From NCBI GenBank assembly GCA_020444275.1, contig JAHLLG010000001.1, positions 496,001-560,000 of the forward strand: a stretch of DNA of 64,000 nt, read 5' to 3'. This document shows, piece after piece, positions 53,459 through 63,479 of this stretch; within the stretch, counting starts at the first letter, position 1, and every line of letters begins with the position of its first letter. The DNA comes from Bacteroidota bacterium (GTDB lineage Bacteria > Bacteroidota > Bacteroidia > Bacteroidales > UBA12077). Position numbers and translations under genes: made by a program. The notes under the pieces were generated by a model. It was not told the DNA's origin, did no database searches, and saw nothing but the letters and a program-made list of their open reading frames with translations.

Positions 53459-54025
53459 TTAATCAACTTTAACGTGGCCCCAATTTTCGCCTTTTCGTAT
53501 TCTGTTTAATTGGGTGTGTGTAATTCCGAATTCTTTGGCAAGTTTGTACAGTTTGTTTTTTCCTCGCTTTAATTTCTTTTTTAAGCGAATAACATCTGTT
53601 TCGGTAAGTTTTGCGTAGTTAATAGTTCCTCTTTTGTAATTAGGGTTAATTTTTTGATGAGCATACATCGTTTCCTGGGTAACCCATTTAAGATTTTCGA
53701 TGTGATTGTTATTTTTATCGAAATCTAAGTGAATAACGTATTGTTGCATGCTATTATCTTTGGGGATAAACGTTTCAGCAACAAGTTTATGGATGTATTT
53801 TGTAGTTCGTTTACCGTTTTCCAGTTTAATGTTTAGGATTTTATAGCCTTTCAGTGTTGATCCATTAATTATAGCTCCATCTGTTTTATGGACCTTAAAA
53901 CTCTTAATTCGCCCATAATTAGATATTTCAAATTTTTCACTTTGAGCCATTCCGCTAATTCGAAGAGATTTCCACTCTTCACGAATTAGCTCCTGATGGA
54001 CCTTATTTATCTTATTTTCAGTCAT
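53459..54025 (-). CDS. NUMOD4/HNH endonuclease-like protein with C-terminal HTH
   Basis: EEWKSLRISGMAQSEKFEISNYGRIKSF (NUMOD4), YVIHLDFDKNNNHIENLKWVT (HNH), LYKLAKEFGITHTQLNRIRKGENW. Confidence 0.82.
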   Translation of the reverse strand: MTENKINKVHQELIREEWKSLRISGMAQSEKFEISNYGRIKSFKVHKTDGAIINGSTLKGYKILNIKLENGKRTTKYIHKLVAETFIPKDNSMQQYVIHLDFDKNNNHIENLKWVTQETMYAHQKINPNYKRGTINYAKLTETDVIRLKKKLKRGKNKLYKLAKEFGITHTQLNRIRKGENWGHVKVD

Positions 54026-54137
54026 TGTTGTAGTCTTATATGAACATCTAATTTTATAGACCCTAATTTATTGACAAGGTTTAATTTAAACGGGTAGATA
54101 ATTTATTTATTTCTAAAACTATGTTAAAGTAATCCTA

Positions 54138-54866
54138 TTAATTTTTCGAGGCTTTAACTAACCTAAATAATAGTTGCGGATTATTTTCAACGGCATTACC
54201 AACAACCATAATATCAGCTCCTGAGCCGAGAACTTCCTTTACTTGCGATTCTGTTTTAATACCTCCTCCAACAATCAACGGAATATTGATATTCTTTTTA
54301 ACACCTTTAATCATATCGATATTAACAGAGTTATTTGCTCCGCTACCGGCTTCCAAATAGATATATTTTAGCCCAAGCATTTCTCCGGCCATAGCAGTGG
54401 CTATGGCAATATCAATTTTGTTTTCAGGGATTGGTTTTGTATTACTCATATATTCGACCGAAGTAGGTTTGCCGCCATCAATTAATATGTACCCGGTAGG
54501 CAGAACTTCTAACTTACTCCGTTTAATATGTGCCGATGCAATAACATGATTTCCAATTAACAAATCGGGATTTCTGCCAGAAATTAGAGACAAAAGAAGG
54601 ATACCATCTGCCTTATTTGTAATTTGCAATAAACTGCCGGGGAAAAGCAAAGCAGGTATAGTCGTTTGCGATTTGATGATGTCTAGTGTAGAGTCTATAT
54701 CGTTATTTAGTAAACTTCCTCCAATAAAGAGCAAATCAACTTTTGCCTGATTGGCATGATCAATAAGATTAATTAATGATTCATCAGTATGTTGGTCAGG
54801 ATCAATTAAAAGAGCGAAAAGCTTTTCATTTTTTGATATGCTGTTATGAATGAACTGAGAAATCAT
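54138..54866 (-). CDS. Geranylgeranylglyceryl phosphate synthase family protein
   Basis: FALLIDPDQHT, YIYLEAGSGANN, PLIVGGGIKTESQVKEVLGSGADIMVVGNAVE. Confidence 0.93.
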   Translation of the reverse strand: MISQFIHNSISKNEKLFALLIDPDQHTDESLINLIDHANQAKVDLLFIGGSLLNNDIDSTLDIIKSQTTIPALLFPGSLLQITNKADGILLLSLISGRNPDLLIGNHVIASAHIKRSKLEVLPTGYILIDGGKPTSVEYMSNTKPIPENKIDIAIATAMAGEMLGLKYIYLEAGSGANNSVNIDMIKGVKKNINIPLIVGGGIKTESQVKEVLGSGADIMVVGNAVENNPQLLFRLVKASKN

Positions 54867-54916
54867 TTTTAAATAGTTTAAAACCTAAAGGTAAGAAAAA
54901 TAAGCTAATGATTACG

Positions 54917-55549
54917 TTATTTATGACACCATACAACGGCGTAATTTTTTAATGTAAAGTAGTTTAGAACAAATTTTTCGTTCATGTAGCTATTGTTTAC
55001 TGTTCCTGTAATTATTCCTTCGTTTTTAGGTTTAAATGGTTCGATAGAAAGGTTTGTAACAAAGTTGATGTCTACCTTATCATTAATTTTATAAAGTGCT
55101 TCTTTCGCACACCAATGCAAATAAAGATGATAAAGTTCCTGATCTTTCTCAATGTGTTCAAGCTCTTCGGGTCGTAAAAACTTATCGGCAATTCGTAAAA
55201 TTTTACTGGACATAAATTCCAGGTCAAGTCCTACACGTTTCTTCTTGCTCAATAGTATTGCTGTAAAATTCTTCGAATGAGAAATGCTTATATTAAAAGA
55301 ATTATTGTGCAGATAAGGTTTTCTTTCAGGGCCATAAACTATTTTACCGTCTTTGCCAAGCATATTTTTCAGAAGAGTACGTACACTTAACCACTCCAAC
55401 TTACGCTTATGGTTTTTAAAACTTTCTACAGTCGAAATATCTTTATCGTCAAGAATAAGCTGCGACCTTAGTGTATCATAATCTTCTGTAATTTCCCAAA
55501 GGCCTAATTCAACGTCTTCATTAAAATGTTCTCTTAAAATTAATCCCAT
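54917..55549 (-). CDS. 4'-phosphopantetheinyl transferase superfamily protein
   Basis: NISISHSKNFTAILLSKKKRVGLDLEFMSSKI...LHWCAKEALYKI. Confidence 0.9.
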   Translation of the reverse strand: MGLILREHFNEDVELGLWEITEDYDTLRSQLILDDKDISTVESFKNHKRKLEWLSVRTLLKNMLGKDGKIVYGPERKPYLHNNSFNISISHSKNFTAILLSKKKRVGLDLEFMSSKILRIADKFLRPEELEHIEKDQELYHLYLHWCAKEALYKINDKVDINFVTNLSIEPFKPKNEGIITGTVNNSYMNEKFVLNYFTLKNYAVVWCHK

Positions 55550-55560
55550 ATAATCTTAGA

Positions 55561-56148
55561 TTATTTCCACTCAAACGATTCAATTAAAACATTTATATCT
55601 TCTTTTACAAAATCAAGAACTGGTGCCAATGAATCCTTATTTGGCTCAGTATTAAAATACAGTGCTCCGCGCAAATAATGTTTAGTGCTGTCGGTTAAAA
55701 AGAATTGCACAGATGAGGCTGCATTGCCCTCTATTTCATACAAAATACCATACACATCTTTTTCAGGCTTAGAAAACCTTATTTCGTTAATCGCATCAGC
55801 CTTAATAGTATGTTTATAGGCTAATTTTCTTGTGTCTTCTAGTATTTGATTAATGTTATTGTTTATATCTTTATAGCTAATGTGGATTTTGCCATTTAGT
55901 TTGGGGTAATCAATATTAATCCAGTATTTTTCATGCCTTTTAGAATCATCATCAACCAATTTGGTATATGCAGGGTATTTAAATGTGTAGGGAAAAACAG
56001 AATCTAACTGCACATAACTTTTTTCCGGAAGATCAATTCTAAAATACCCACGTGGTTTGGGAGTATATTTTCTGTTACATCCGCTCAAGAGAAATGAGCC
56101 AATAATAACGAACACACTTACGTATGTTAAAATACTCCTTTTATGCAT
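55561..56148 (-). CDS. gldD: Gliding motility lipoprotein GldD
   Basis: Lipobox LLSGC; YTPKPRGYFRIDLPEKSYVQLDS; next to gldE. Confidence 0.9.
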   Translation of the reverse strand: MHKRSILTYVSVFVIIGSFLLSGCNRKYTPKPRGYFRIDLPEKSYVQLDSVFPYTFKYPAYTKLVDDDSKRHEKYWINIDYPKLNGKIHISYKDINNNINQILEDTRKLAYKHTIKADAINEIRFSKPEKDVYGILYEIEGNAASSVQFFLTDSTKHYLRGALYFNTEPNKDSLAPVLDFVKEDINVLIESFEWK

Positions 56149-56157
56149 TTTGTTTGA

Positions 56158-57477
56158 TTATTCGTTGATCTTAACCCTGATTTGTTTAATCCTTCTTTTA
56201 TCTACAGATTCGATTGTAAAAGTAAGATTTTTATACTCAATTTTTTTATTTCGACTGGGTATTTCGCCTGTAAGTTCAAGAATTATTCCAGCAACAGTAT
56301 CAGCATCACCTTTAATATCGTCGAAATAATCGTCATCTATGTCTACAATTTTTAAAAAGTCGTTGAGTAATGTTTTTCCTTCGAAAACATAGGTGCTTTC
56401 ATCAATTTGCGAATAGATTATTTCATCTTCGTCCGATTCGTCATTTATTTCACCTACAATTTCTTCTAGAATATCTTCAAGTGTTACAACTCCGCTTGTA
56501 CCTCCATATTCATCTATAACAATTGCCATGTGAATTTTGTTTGCCTGAAACTCTTGTAATAAGTCGTTGATTTTTTTGTTTTCAGGAACAAAATAGGGAG
56601 GTCTGATTAACGATTGCCATTTGAAGTTATCGTCTTTTTCAAAATGAGGTAATAGGTCTTTTATAAAAAGAATACCTTTAATATTGTCAAAATTTTCAGC
56701 ATACACCGGAATTCTTGAATGACCCGATTCAATAATTAATGCTAGCAGATCTTTAAACCTGGTTTCAATTTCCACGGCATAAATATCAACACGCGATTTC
56801 ATAATTTCCTTGGCATCAATATTGCCAAATTTTACGATTCCTTTTAAAATATTTTCGTCTTCGGTTATTTGATGCGTTGTTAAATTTAACGCGTGCGATA
56901 AATCATCAATGGTAATATTTTGTTTTATGTTGGCAAGTTTATTTCCTATGATTTTCGTGGTATTTAGCATTAACATGCTTAGCGGATGAAATATCCGATC
57001 GAAAATAATAATTAAAATTGCCGTTCGTCGAACAAACTTTTTGGAGTTCTTTTTTGCATAGAATTTTGGTAAAACCTCTCCAAATAGCAATAAAGTGAAT
57101 GCAATAATAGCAATTTGAATAATGAATCCCACTGTAGGCAGCTTGGTAAAATCGAAAGCCCAATTTAACAAAATCCCCATTGAAATAATGAAGCAAATAT
57201 TAACAAATCCATTGGTAATGGTAATGGTTGCTAAAAACTTTCTGGGTTTTTTCAAATGCCTGATGATTAATCTACTGCGAAAATCGCTCTGTTTTTCGAT
57301 TTCTTTCACCTGATCAGATCGTAAACTGAAATAGGCCGTTTCAGCACCTGACAACATTGCTGATGCCAGGAGTAATAAAAATGAGGTAAGTATACCTGAT
57401 ATTGTATATATGTCAATTGTCTGAACTACAATACTAGTCAAATTAAGCAATACCGGGAATGGTTCTGAAGGTTCCAA
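56158..57477 (-). CDS. gldE: Gliding motility-associated protein GldE (CNNM/CBS family)
   Basis: DUF21 membrane domain LSGAETAYFSL; CBS region; IDEYGGTSGVVTLEDILEEIVGEI; C-terminal CorC-HlyC domain. Confidence 0.92.
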   Translation of the reverse strand: MEPSEPFPVLLNLTSIVVQTIDIYTISGILTSFLLLLASAMLSGAETAYFSLRSDQVKEIEKQSDFRSRLIIRHLKKPRKFLATITITNGFVNICFIISMGILLNWAFDFTKLPTVGFIIQIAIIAFTLLLFGEVLPKFYAKKNSKKFVRRTAILIIIFDRIFHPLSMLMLNTTKIIGNKLANIKQNITIDDLSHALNLTTHQITEDENILKGIVKFGNIDAKEIMKSRVDIYAVEIETRFKDLLALIIESGHSRIPVYAENFDNIKGILFIKDLLPHFEKDDNFKWQSLIRPPYFVPENKKINDLLQEFQANKIHMAIVIDEYGGTSGVVTLEDILEEIVGEINDESDEDEIIYSQIDESTYVFEGKTLLNDFLKIVDIDDDYFDDIKGDADTVAGIILELTGEIPSRNKKIEYKNLTFTIESVDKRRIKQIRVKINE

Positions 57478-57502
57478 TGCTGATGGTTTAGGTTTTAGTT
57501 AA

Positions 57503-57925
57503 TTAAAATGGTAAATCATCCTCTTCTGCAGGCATGTTTTCTACATCTACTTCGGGAGCACTTTCAGGTTGTGAAGCTGAATTATCTTCATTACTTTGTT
57601 TTGATCCCAACATTTGCATGTTATCTGCAATTATTTCTGTTGTATATCTCTTATTGCCATCTTTGTCATCCCACGAACGTGTTCTTATTTTTCCTTCAAT
57701 ATATAAAGGATTACCTTTTTTTACATACTTTTCTGCAACTTCTGCTAATCCTCTCCAGACTACTATATTATGCCATTCGGTGTTTGTAACTTTCTGGCCA
57801 TCTTTACTTCTGTAGGTTTCACTTGTTGCTAAAGGAAAAGATGCTACACTAACACCACTGTCAAGGTGTCTAACTTCAGGATCTTTACCAACATTTCCGA
57901 TTAAAATAACTTTGTTAATTCCCAT
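57503..57925 (-). CDS. ssb: Single-stranded DNA-binding protein
   Basis: MGINKVILIGNVGKDPEVRHLDSGVSVASFPLAT; acidic C-terminal tail ending EEDDLPF. Confidence 0.97.
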   Translation of the reverse strand: MGINKVILIGNVGKDPEVRHLDSGVSVASFPLATSETYRSKDGQKVTNTEWHNIVVWRGLAEVAEKYVKKGNPLYIEGKIRTRSWDDKDGNKRYTTEIIADNMQMLGSKQSNEDNSASQPESAPEVDVENMPAEEDDLPF

Positions 57926-57994
57926 AATTTTTTCTTTTTTTAGTTCTACAAATGTAAAGTTATAAAATTATAAATTATAGACAAGGAGTTAAAA

Positions 57995-59050
57995 TTATTT
58001 GTTAAAATCTGCTAAATAGTTTTCCAAAAGTATTGGTATGCCTAAATTTTCAAGTTCCCGAAACGAAACCTTTCTAAAATTTTTATTTATGTATGAATTC
58101 AATGTATTGATTCTGATTTCATAAAATTTAACGTATAATTTTTGATGAGATAACTGATGCTTTTTTTCGCTATAGTTTAAGTTTATCTGAGGTTTTATAT
58201 TATTAAAGATCTGTTTCCAGAGGTTCGTTTTTTCTAATTCGTTTAAGGAATAATCGCTGGAGGTTTCTATAAGAGGGAACTGATACAATAATTTCCAGAT
58301 ATCATTTTCGGTTCTTTGTTCAACAAAGGTAGAATCATTATATAATATATGGAGGAAATTAAAATATCGTTTGGTTTGTTTAACTTTTACCTTTTTTCGA
58401 GGAAGGTCATCAATAAGATTATTATTCAATGCAAAGCAAGATGATTTAAATATACATTCTTCGCATAAAGGATTTTTTGGTGTGCATTGGAGTGCACCAA
58501 ACTCCATTATGGCCTGATTGAATACTCCTGGCTTGTCATGAGGTATTAGTTTGGTAAGAACTCCCTTAAAATTCTTTTTACCTTGAGCACTTTGTGTTGA
58601 TTCCGATATTCCATAAATCCGCGCAATTACTCTAAATACATTACCATCTAAAACCGGGCTTGGTTCTTTAAAAGAGATTGAAGCAATAGCACTTGCTGTA
58701 TAGTCTCCAATTCCTTTTAATTTTATAAGATCTTTATATGAGTTTGGAAATATTCCATTGTAATTCTGAACTATATCTTGCGCAGTAAAATGCATGTTTC
58801 TTGCACGAGTATAGTATCCTAATCCTTGCCAAACCTTTAATAGCTGATCCATTGGGGCTGCAGCCAACGTATGAATATCAGGGAAAGTCTCCATAAATTT
58901 AAGGTAATATCCTAATCCCTGGTTTACTCTGGTTTGTTGCAATATGATTTCAGAAACCCAAATGGCGTAAGGGTTTCTTGTTTCGCGCCACGGAAGATTT
59001 CTTTTATGAAGCGAATACCACTCTATAAGCTTGTTTGTTATATTCTGCAT
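57995..59050 (-). CDS. mutY: A/G-specific adenine glycosylase
   Basis: PWRETRNPYAIWVSEIILQQTRV, KLKGIGDYTASAIASI (HhH), Fe-S CTPKNPLCEECIFKSSC. Confidence 0.96.
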   Translation of the reverse strand: MQNITNKLIEWYSLHKRNLPWRETRNPYAIWVSEIILQQTRVNQGLGYYLKFMETFPDIHTLAAAPMDQLLKVWQGLGYYTRARNMHFTAQDIVQNYNGIFPNSYKDLIKLKGIGDYTASAIASISFKEPSPVLDGNVFRVIARIYGISESTQSAQGKKNFKGVLTKLIPHDKPGVFNQAIMEFGALQCTPKNPLCEECIFKSSCFALNNNLIDDLPRKKVKVKQTKRYFNFLHILYNDSTFVEQRTENDIWKLLYQFPLIETSSDYSLNELEKTNLWKQIFNNIKPQINLNYSEKKHQLSHQKLYVKFYEIRINTLNSYINKNFRKVSFRELENLGIPILLENYLADFNK

Positions 59051-59126
59051 AAGTGTCGAACAAAATAATTTTCAATAATTTGACAAATTTAACCGTTTTG
59101 TATTTTATTAATCAAAAGAAAACATT

Positions 59127-59134
59127 TATATTTG
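59127..59134 (+). promoter_or_regulatory. Putative -7 promoter element of the HU-like gene (TATATTTG)
   Basis: Matches TAnnTTTG, 53 nt upstream of the ATG at 59188. Confidence 0.5.
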
Positions 59135-59187
59135 CAGTTCAAATTATGTAAATGATCTAAAATATTGATAATTAAAGTTTTTAAAAA

Positions 59188-59475
59188 ATGACAAAAGCAG
59201 ATATCGTTAACGAAATTTCAAAAAACACAGGAATTGAGAAAATAACTGTTCAAAAAACAGTAGAAGCATTTATGGAGACTATCAAAGATTCTTTAGTAAA
59301 TGATAAGAACGTATATTTAAGAGGTTTTGGTAGCTTTATCGTTAAAAAGCGTGCTGAAAAAACTGCTAGGAATATTTCTAAAAATACTACAATTATTATT
59401 CCTGAGCACTTTATTCCTTCATTCAAACCTTCAAAAAGATTTGTTTCAAAGGTAAAAAATAACGTTAAGCGTTAA
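59188..59475 (+). CDS. HU/IHF-family DNA-binding protein
   Basis: MTKADIVNEISKNTGIEKITVQKTVEAFM...LRGFGSFIVKKRAEKTARN. Confidence 0.96.
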   Translation: MTKADIVNEISKNTGIEKITVQKTVEAFMETIKDSLVNDKNVYLRGFGSFIVKKRAEKTARNISKNTTIIIPEHFIPSFKPSKRFVSKVKNNVKR

Positions 59476-59510
59476 TATTATTAGTAAATTATAATTTAAA
59501 AATTGAGATT

Positions 59511-59600
59511 ATGCCAAGCGGAAAGAAGAGAAAAAGACATAAGATGGCAACTCATAAGCGAAAAAAACGCTTAAGAAAAAATCGTCATAAAAAGAAATAG
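59511..59600 (+). CDS. AURKAIP1/COX24 (mS38)-like small basic protein, 29 aa (absent from the supplied ORF track)
   Basis: MPSGKKRKRHKMATHKRKKRLRKNRHKKK between HU and rng. Confidence 0.85.
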   Translation: MPSGKKRKRHKMATHKRKKRLRKNRHKKK

Positions 59601-59708
59601 GATAAATTTTATCCTTACAGACTGATAATTTGAACCTATTGAAGTAAGTCTTCTTTAGGTTTAAATTGTTTTATGTAACTATTGTATTACTAAATTGAAG
59701 AAGGACAA

Positions 59709-61259
59709 GTGAGTACCGAACTAGTAATTGATGTAACCCCCTCCGAAATAGCAATTGCGTTATTGGAAAATAAGCAGCTGGTTGAATTAAATAAGGAAAA
59801 AAGAAACTTACAATTTGCTGTTGGTGATATTTATCTGGCAAAGGTAAAACGTATTATGCCAGGGCTAAATGCCGCATTTGTGGATGTTGGTTACGATAAA
59901 GATGCATTTTTGCATTACCTGGATTTAGGTCCTCAGTTTAGAACATTAAATAAATTTGTTAAGAGTTCTTTATCAAGAAAAGGTAAGGCACCTACTATTC
60001 CTAGAATGAAAATTGAACCTGATATTGATAAGAACGGTAAAATTACGGATGTTCTTAAATCGGGTCAGCTTGTTTTAGTTCAAATTGCAAAAGAACCTAT
60101 TTCAACAAAAGGCCCCAGGTTAAGTTCCGAAATATCTATTGCAGGACGAAATCTGGTTCTTATTCCATTTGCTGATAAAGTTTCAGTATCGCAAAAAATT
60201 GAATCTCCAGAAGAAAAAAAGCGCTTAAAGAAGCTTGTTGAGAGTATAAAACCTAAGAATTACGGAGTTATTGTTAGAACCGTAGCAGAAGGTAAAAAGG
60301 TTGCTGTTCTAGATACTGAATTACGAAGTCTTGTGAGAAAATGGGAGACAGCGTTTGAAAAAATTACCCATGGAAATGTTCCTCGATTAGTAATAAGTGA
60401 GCTAAACAGAACATCGGCTGTTTTGCGCGATGTTTTAAATGGATCTTTTAATCATGTTTATGTAAACGAAGATACCATATATCGGGAGTTGAAAGATTAT
60501 ATCAATACCATTGCTCCTGAAAAAGAAAAAATCGTTAAACTTTTTGAGGGCAATCAACCTATTTTCGATCAGCTAGGAGTAGATAAACAGATTAAATCAT
60601 CGTTTGGAAAAACAGTTTCTTTTAAGAGCGGTGCATATTTAATTATTGAGCATACTGAAGCATTGCATGTTATTGATGTGAATAGCGGAAACAGATCGAA
60701 ACTTGGCGAAGATCAGGAGTCAAACGCATTAGAAGTTAATCTTGCTGCTGCAAAGGAAATTGCACGTCAGCTTCGTTTACGGGATATGGGAGGTATTATT
60801 GTTGTTGATTTTATTGATATGCATAATGCCGAAAATAAGCAACGTGTTTATGAGAAGATGAAAGAAGCAATGGCTGCTGATCGGACAAAACACAATATTC
60901 TACCTTTAAGCAAATTTGGTTTAATGCAGATTACTCGCCAGAGAGTTAGACCAGAGCTTAACATAAAGATTAATGAAAAATGCCCTACATGTAAGGGTTC
61001 AGGAGAAATCGGACCTAGTGTATTACTGGTCGATGATATCGAAAATCACATTAGTTTTTTAATTAACGAAGCAAATTATAAAAAACTCACCTTAAAAGTT
61101 CACCCTTACGTTGCTGGTTATCTTAACCAGGGATTGATTTCTACAAAATGTAAGTGGTTCTTCAAATTTAAAAAGAGAATTAAGGTCGAAGCAGTGAATT
61201 CTTATCACTTCCTCGAGTTCCATTTTTTCGATAAAAATGGTGAAATCATTAAGGAGTAA
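59709..61259 (+). CDS. rng: Rne/Rng family ribonuclease (RNase G-like), GTG start
   Basis: S1-like IMPGLNAAFVDVGYDKDAFLHY; EALHVIDVNSGNRSK; GGIIVVDFIDM; zinc link CPTCKGSG. Confidence 0.94.
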   Translation: MSTELVIDVTPSEIAIALLENKQLVELNKEKRNLQFAVGDIYLAKVKRIMPGLNAAFVDVGYDKDAFLHYLDLGPQFRTLNKFVKSSLSRKGKAPTIPRMKIEPDIDKNGKITDVLKSGQLVLVQIAKEPISTKGPRLSSEISIAGRNLVLIPFADKVSVSQKIESPEEKKRLKKLVESIKPKNYGVIVRTVAEGKKVAVLDTELRSLVRKWETAFEKITHGNVPRLVISELNRTSAVLRDVLNGSFNHVYVNEDTIYRELKDYINTIAPEKEKIVKLFEGNQPIFDQLGVDKQIKSSFGKTVSFKSGAYLIIEHTEALHVIDVNSGNRSKLGEDQESNALEVNLAAAKEIARQLRLRDMGGIIVVDFIDMHNAENKQRVYEKMKEAMAADRTKHNILPLSKFGLMQITRQRVRPELNIKINEKCPTCKGSGEIGPSVLLVDDIENHISFLINEANYKKLTLKVHPYVAGYLNQGLISTKCKWFFKFKKRIKVEAVNSYHFLEFHFFDKNGEIIKE

Positions 61260-61364
61260 CTTCAACACAAAGTAAAGTAAACAAAGCCCTGTTAATGTTT
61301 GTTAATATCTATCTATGTAGATATTGAATATTATAGTTATATTTTTTAATTCATACTTAATGTT

Positions 61365-61372
61365 TAAATTTG
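61365..61372 (+). promoter_or_regulatory. Putative -7 promoter element of dsbD (TAAATTTG)
   Basis: Matches TAnnTTTG, overlaps the ORF-track start at 61370. Confidence 0.5.
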
Positions 61373-61399
61373 GTGCTCTTAAATAAAACTTTTTACATT

Positions 61400-63406
61400 A
61401 TGAAAAGAATAGCCCTATTAGCGAGTTTTTTATTAATATTATCAACAGCATTTTCTCAGGTTGTAGATCCTGTTAAGTGGAACAATACAAGTAAATTAAC
61501 TGGTGAGAATACCGCAGAATTAATTTTTGAAGCCAATATTGACATGAATTGGCATCTTTACTCTCAATATTTCGAAGAGGGAGGTCCGGTAAGAACTACC
61601 TTTTATTTTGATGAATCAGATAAATATGAACTTATTGATTCGTTGTCTGAAAGCCCAGAGCCGGAAGAAGAGATGGATGAGGTTTTTAACATCAAGGTAA
61701 AGTACTTTAGCCATAAGGCAACATTTGTTCAGAAAATAAAAGTGCTTACTGAAGAATCGTTTACCATTGCAGGTTCTATAGAATACCAAGTATGCCAGGA
61801 TGATAAATGCGTTTATTTTAATCCTGACTTCAAAATTAAAGTGAAAGGGGCAAAGGTTGCCACAGAAAAAGTGGAAGAAGCATTAACGCCACAAGTTGAA
61901 CTGGGAACAGAAGCAGAAAAATTAGAACAGGCTGTTACTCCTGATGAAGAAAGCAGTTCAATCTGGGGATTTTTCTTTTTAGCTTTTGTTTTGGGACTGG
62001 CTGCTATACTTACACCATGTGTTTTTCCAATGATACCTATGACAGTTTCATTTTTTATGCAAGGCGAATCGTCAAAATTTAACTCAATAGTTAAGGCATT
62101 GATTTTCGGAATCTCTATTGTAGTTCTGTACTCAAGTGTAGGCTTAATAGTTTCATTGACAAGTGCAGGTGCTGATTTTACAACAGGACTGAGTACACAT
62201 TGGATTCCAAACACTATATTTTTTGTGCTGTTTTTAGCGTTTGCTGCATCATTCTTTGGTATGTTCGAAATTGTGCTTCCTTCTGGATTAGCTAATAAGG
62301 CAGATCGTCAGGTTGATAAAGGTGGATTTTTAGCATCGTTCTTTATGGCATTTACATTGGTGATTGTATCATTTAGCTGTACTGGACCGATTGTAGGAGC
62401 TTTACTAGTGAAAGCAGCAGCTGGTGACGTATTGGAGCCGCTAATCGGTATGTTTGCTTTTGGTTTGGCATTTGCTTTACCATTTACATTATTGGCTATA
62501 TTCCCACGTATGCTAAAGAGTATGCCAAAATCGGGAGGTTGGATGAACTCTGTAAAAGTTGTTTTAGGATTTGTAATCTTAGCATTTTCATTAAAGTTTA
62601 TCGCTAATATTGATCAAACATACCATTTGGGTATCATTAGCCGTGATGTATTCCTGGCTATTTGGATTGTTTTATTTGTACTACTTGGACTTTATTTATT
62701 AGGTAAACTGAAATTTTCGCACGATAGCGATATTCCATTTATCTCAGTACCAAGGTTAGTATTAGCTATTGTTTCATTTACATTTGCTATGTATTTATTA
62801 CCTGGAATGTTTGGTGCTGACTTAAATGCGGTTTCTGCATTAATTCCACCTAAATCCGCTCAGCAATTTGATATAAGTAAATCGCAGGTAGTTTCTATAT
62901 CGGGAGTGCAATCCGATGAACCTACTACATTATGTGAAACACCAAAATATTCAGATATTTTACATTTACCTCATGGTTTAGAAGGCTATTTTGATTATGA
63001 GCAGGGAATGGCATGTGCTAAAAAATTAGACAAACCTGTTCTGCTTGATTTCAAAGGTCATGCTTGTGCCAACTGCAAAGAAATGGAAAACAAAGTGTGG
63101 TCTGATCCGGAAGTATTGAAACGATTAAAAAACGATTATATCATTATAGCACTTTATGTTGATGACAGAACAAAACTTCCGGAAGATGAATGGGTTACAT
63201 CCTCGTACGATGGAAAAGTTAAGAAAACTATAGGTAAAAAATATGCCGATTTTCAGATCACAAAATATAATATTAATAGTCAACCATACTATGTATTAGT
63301 TGATACAAATGGAGAAATGCTTACAGAACCAAAAGGACATGATTTAAATATTAAAAACTTTGTAGAATTTCTGGATGCTGGAATTGAGGAGTTTGAGAAG
63401 AGATAA
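61400..63406 (+). CDS. dsbD: DsbD-like thiol:disulfide interchange protein
   Basis: Signal peptide MKRIALLASFLLILSTAFSQ; TM domain with LTPCVFPMIPMTVSFF and FSCTGPIVGALL; thioredoxin CANC motif; start revised from 61370. Confidence 0.93.
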   Translation: MKRIALLASFLLILSTAFSQVVDPVKWNNTSKLTGENTAELIFEANIDMNWHLYSQYFEEGGPVRTTFYFDESDKYELIDSLSESPEPEEEMDEVFNIKVKYFSHKATFVQKIKVLTEESFTIAGSIEYQVCQDDKCVYFNPDFKIKVKGAKVATEKVEEALTPQVELGTEAEKLEQAVTPDEESSSIWGFFFLAFVLGLAAILTPCVFPMIPMTVSFFMQGESSKFNSIVKALIFGISIVVLYSSVGLIVSLTSAGADFTTGLSTHWIPNTIFFVLFLAFAASFFGMFEIVLPSGLANKADRQVDKGGFLASFFMAFTLVIVSFSCTGPIVGALLVKAAAGDVLEPLIGMFAFGLAFALPFTLLAIFPRMLKSMPKSGGWMNSVKVVLGFVILAFSLKFIANIDQTYHLGIISRDVFLAIWIVLFVLLGLYLLGKLKFSHDSDIPFISVPRLVLAIVSFTFAMYLLPGMFGADLNAVSALIPPKSAQQFDISKSQVVSISGVQSDEPTTLCETPKYSDILHLPHGLEGYFDYEQGMACAKKLDKPVLLDFKGHACANCKEMENKVWSDPEVLKRLKNDYIIIALYVDDRTKLPEDEWVTSSYDGKVKKTIGKKYADFQITKYNINSQPYYVLVDTNGEMLTEPKGHDLNIKNFVEFLDAGIEEFEKR

Positions 63407-63424
63407 TAAAAGTTTTAGAAAATA

Positions 63425-63456
63425 AAAAAGAGGTTGCGCTTTGAGCAACCTCTTTT
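63425..63456. terminator. Bidirectional intrinsic terminator
   Basis: AAAAGAGGTTGC-GCTTTGA-GCAACCTCTTTT between convergent genes. Confidence 0.92.
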
Positions 63457-63479
63457 CTTTTTATATAAAGAATGTTGAT

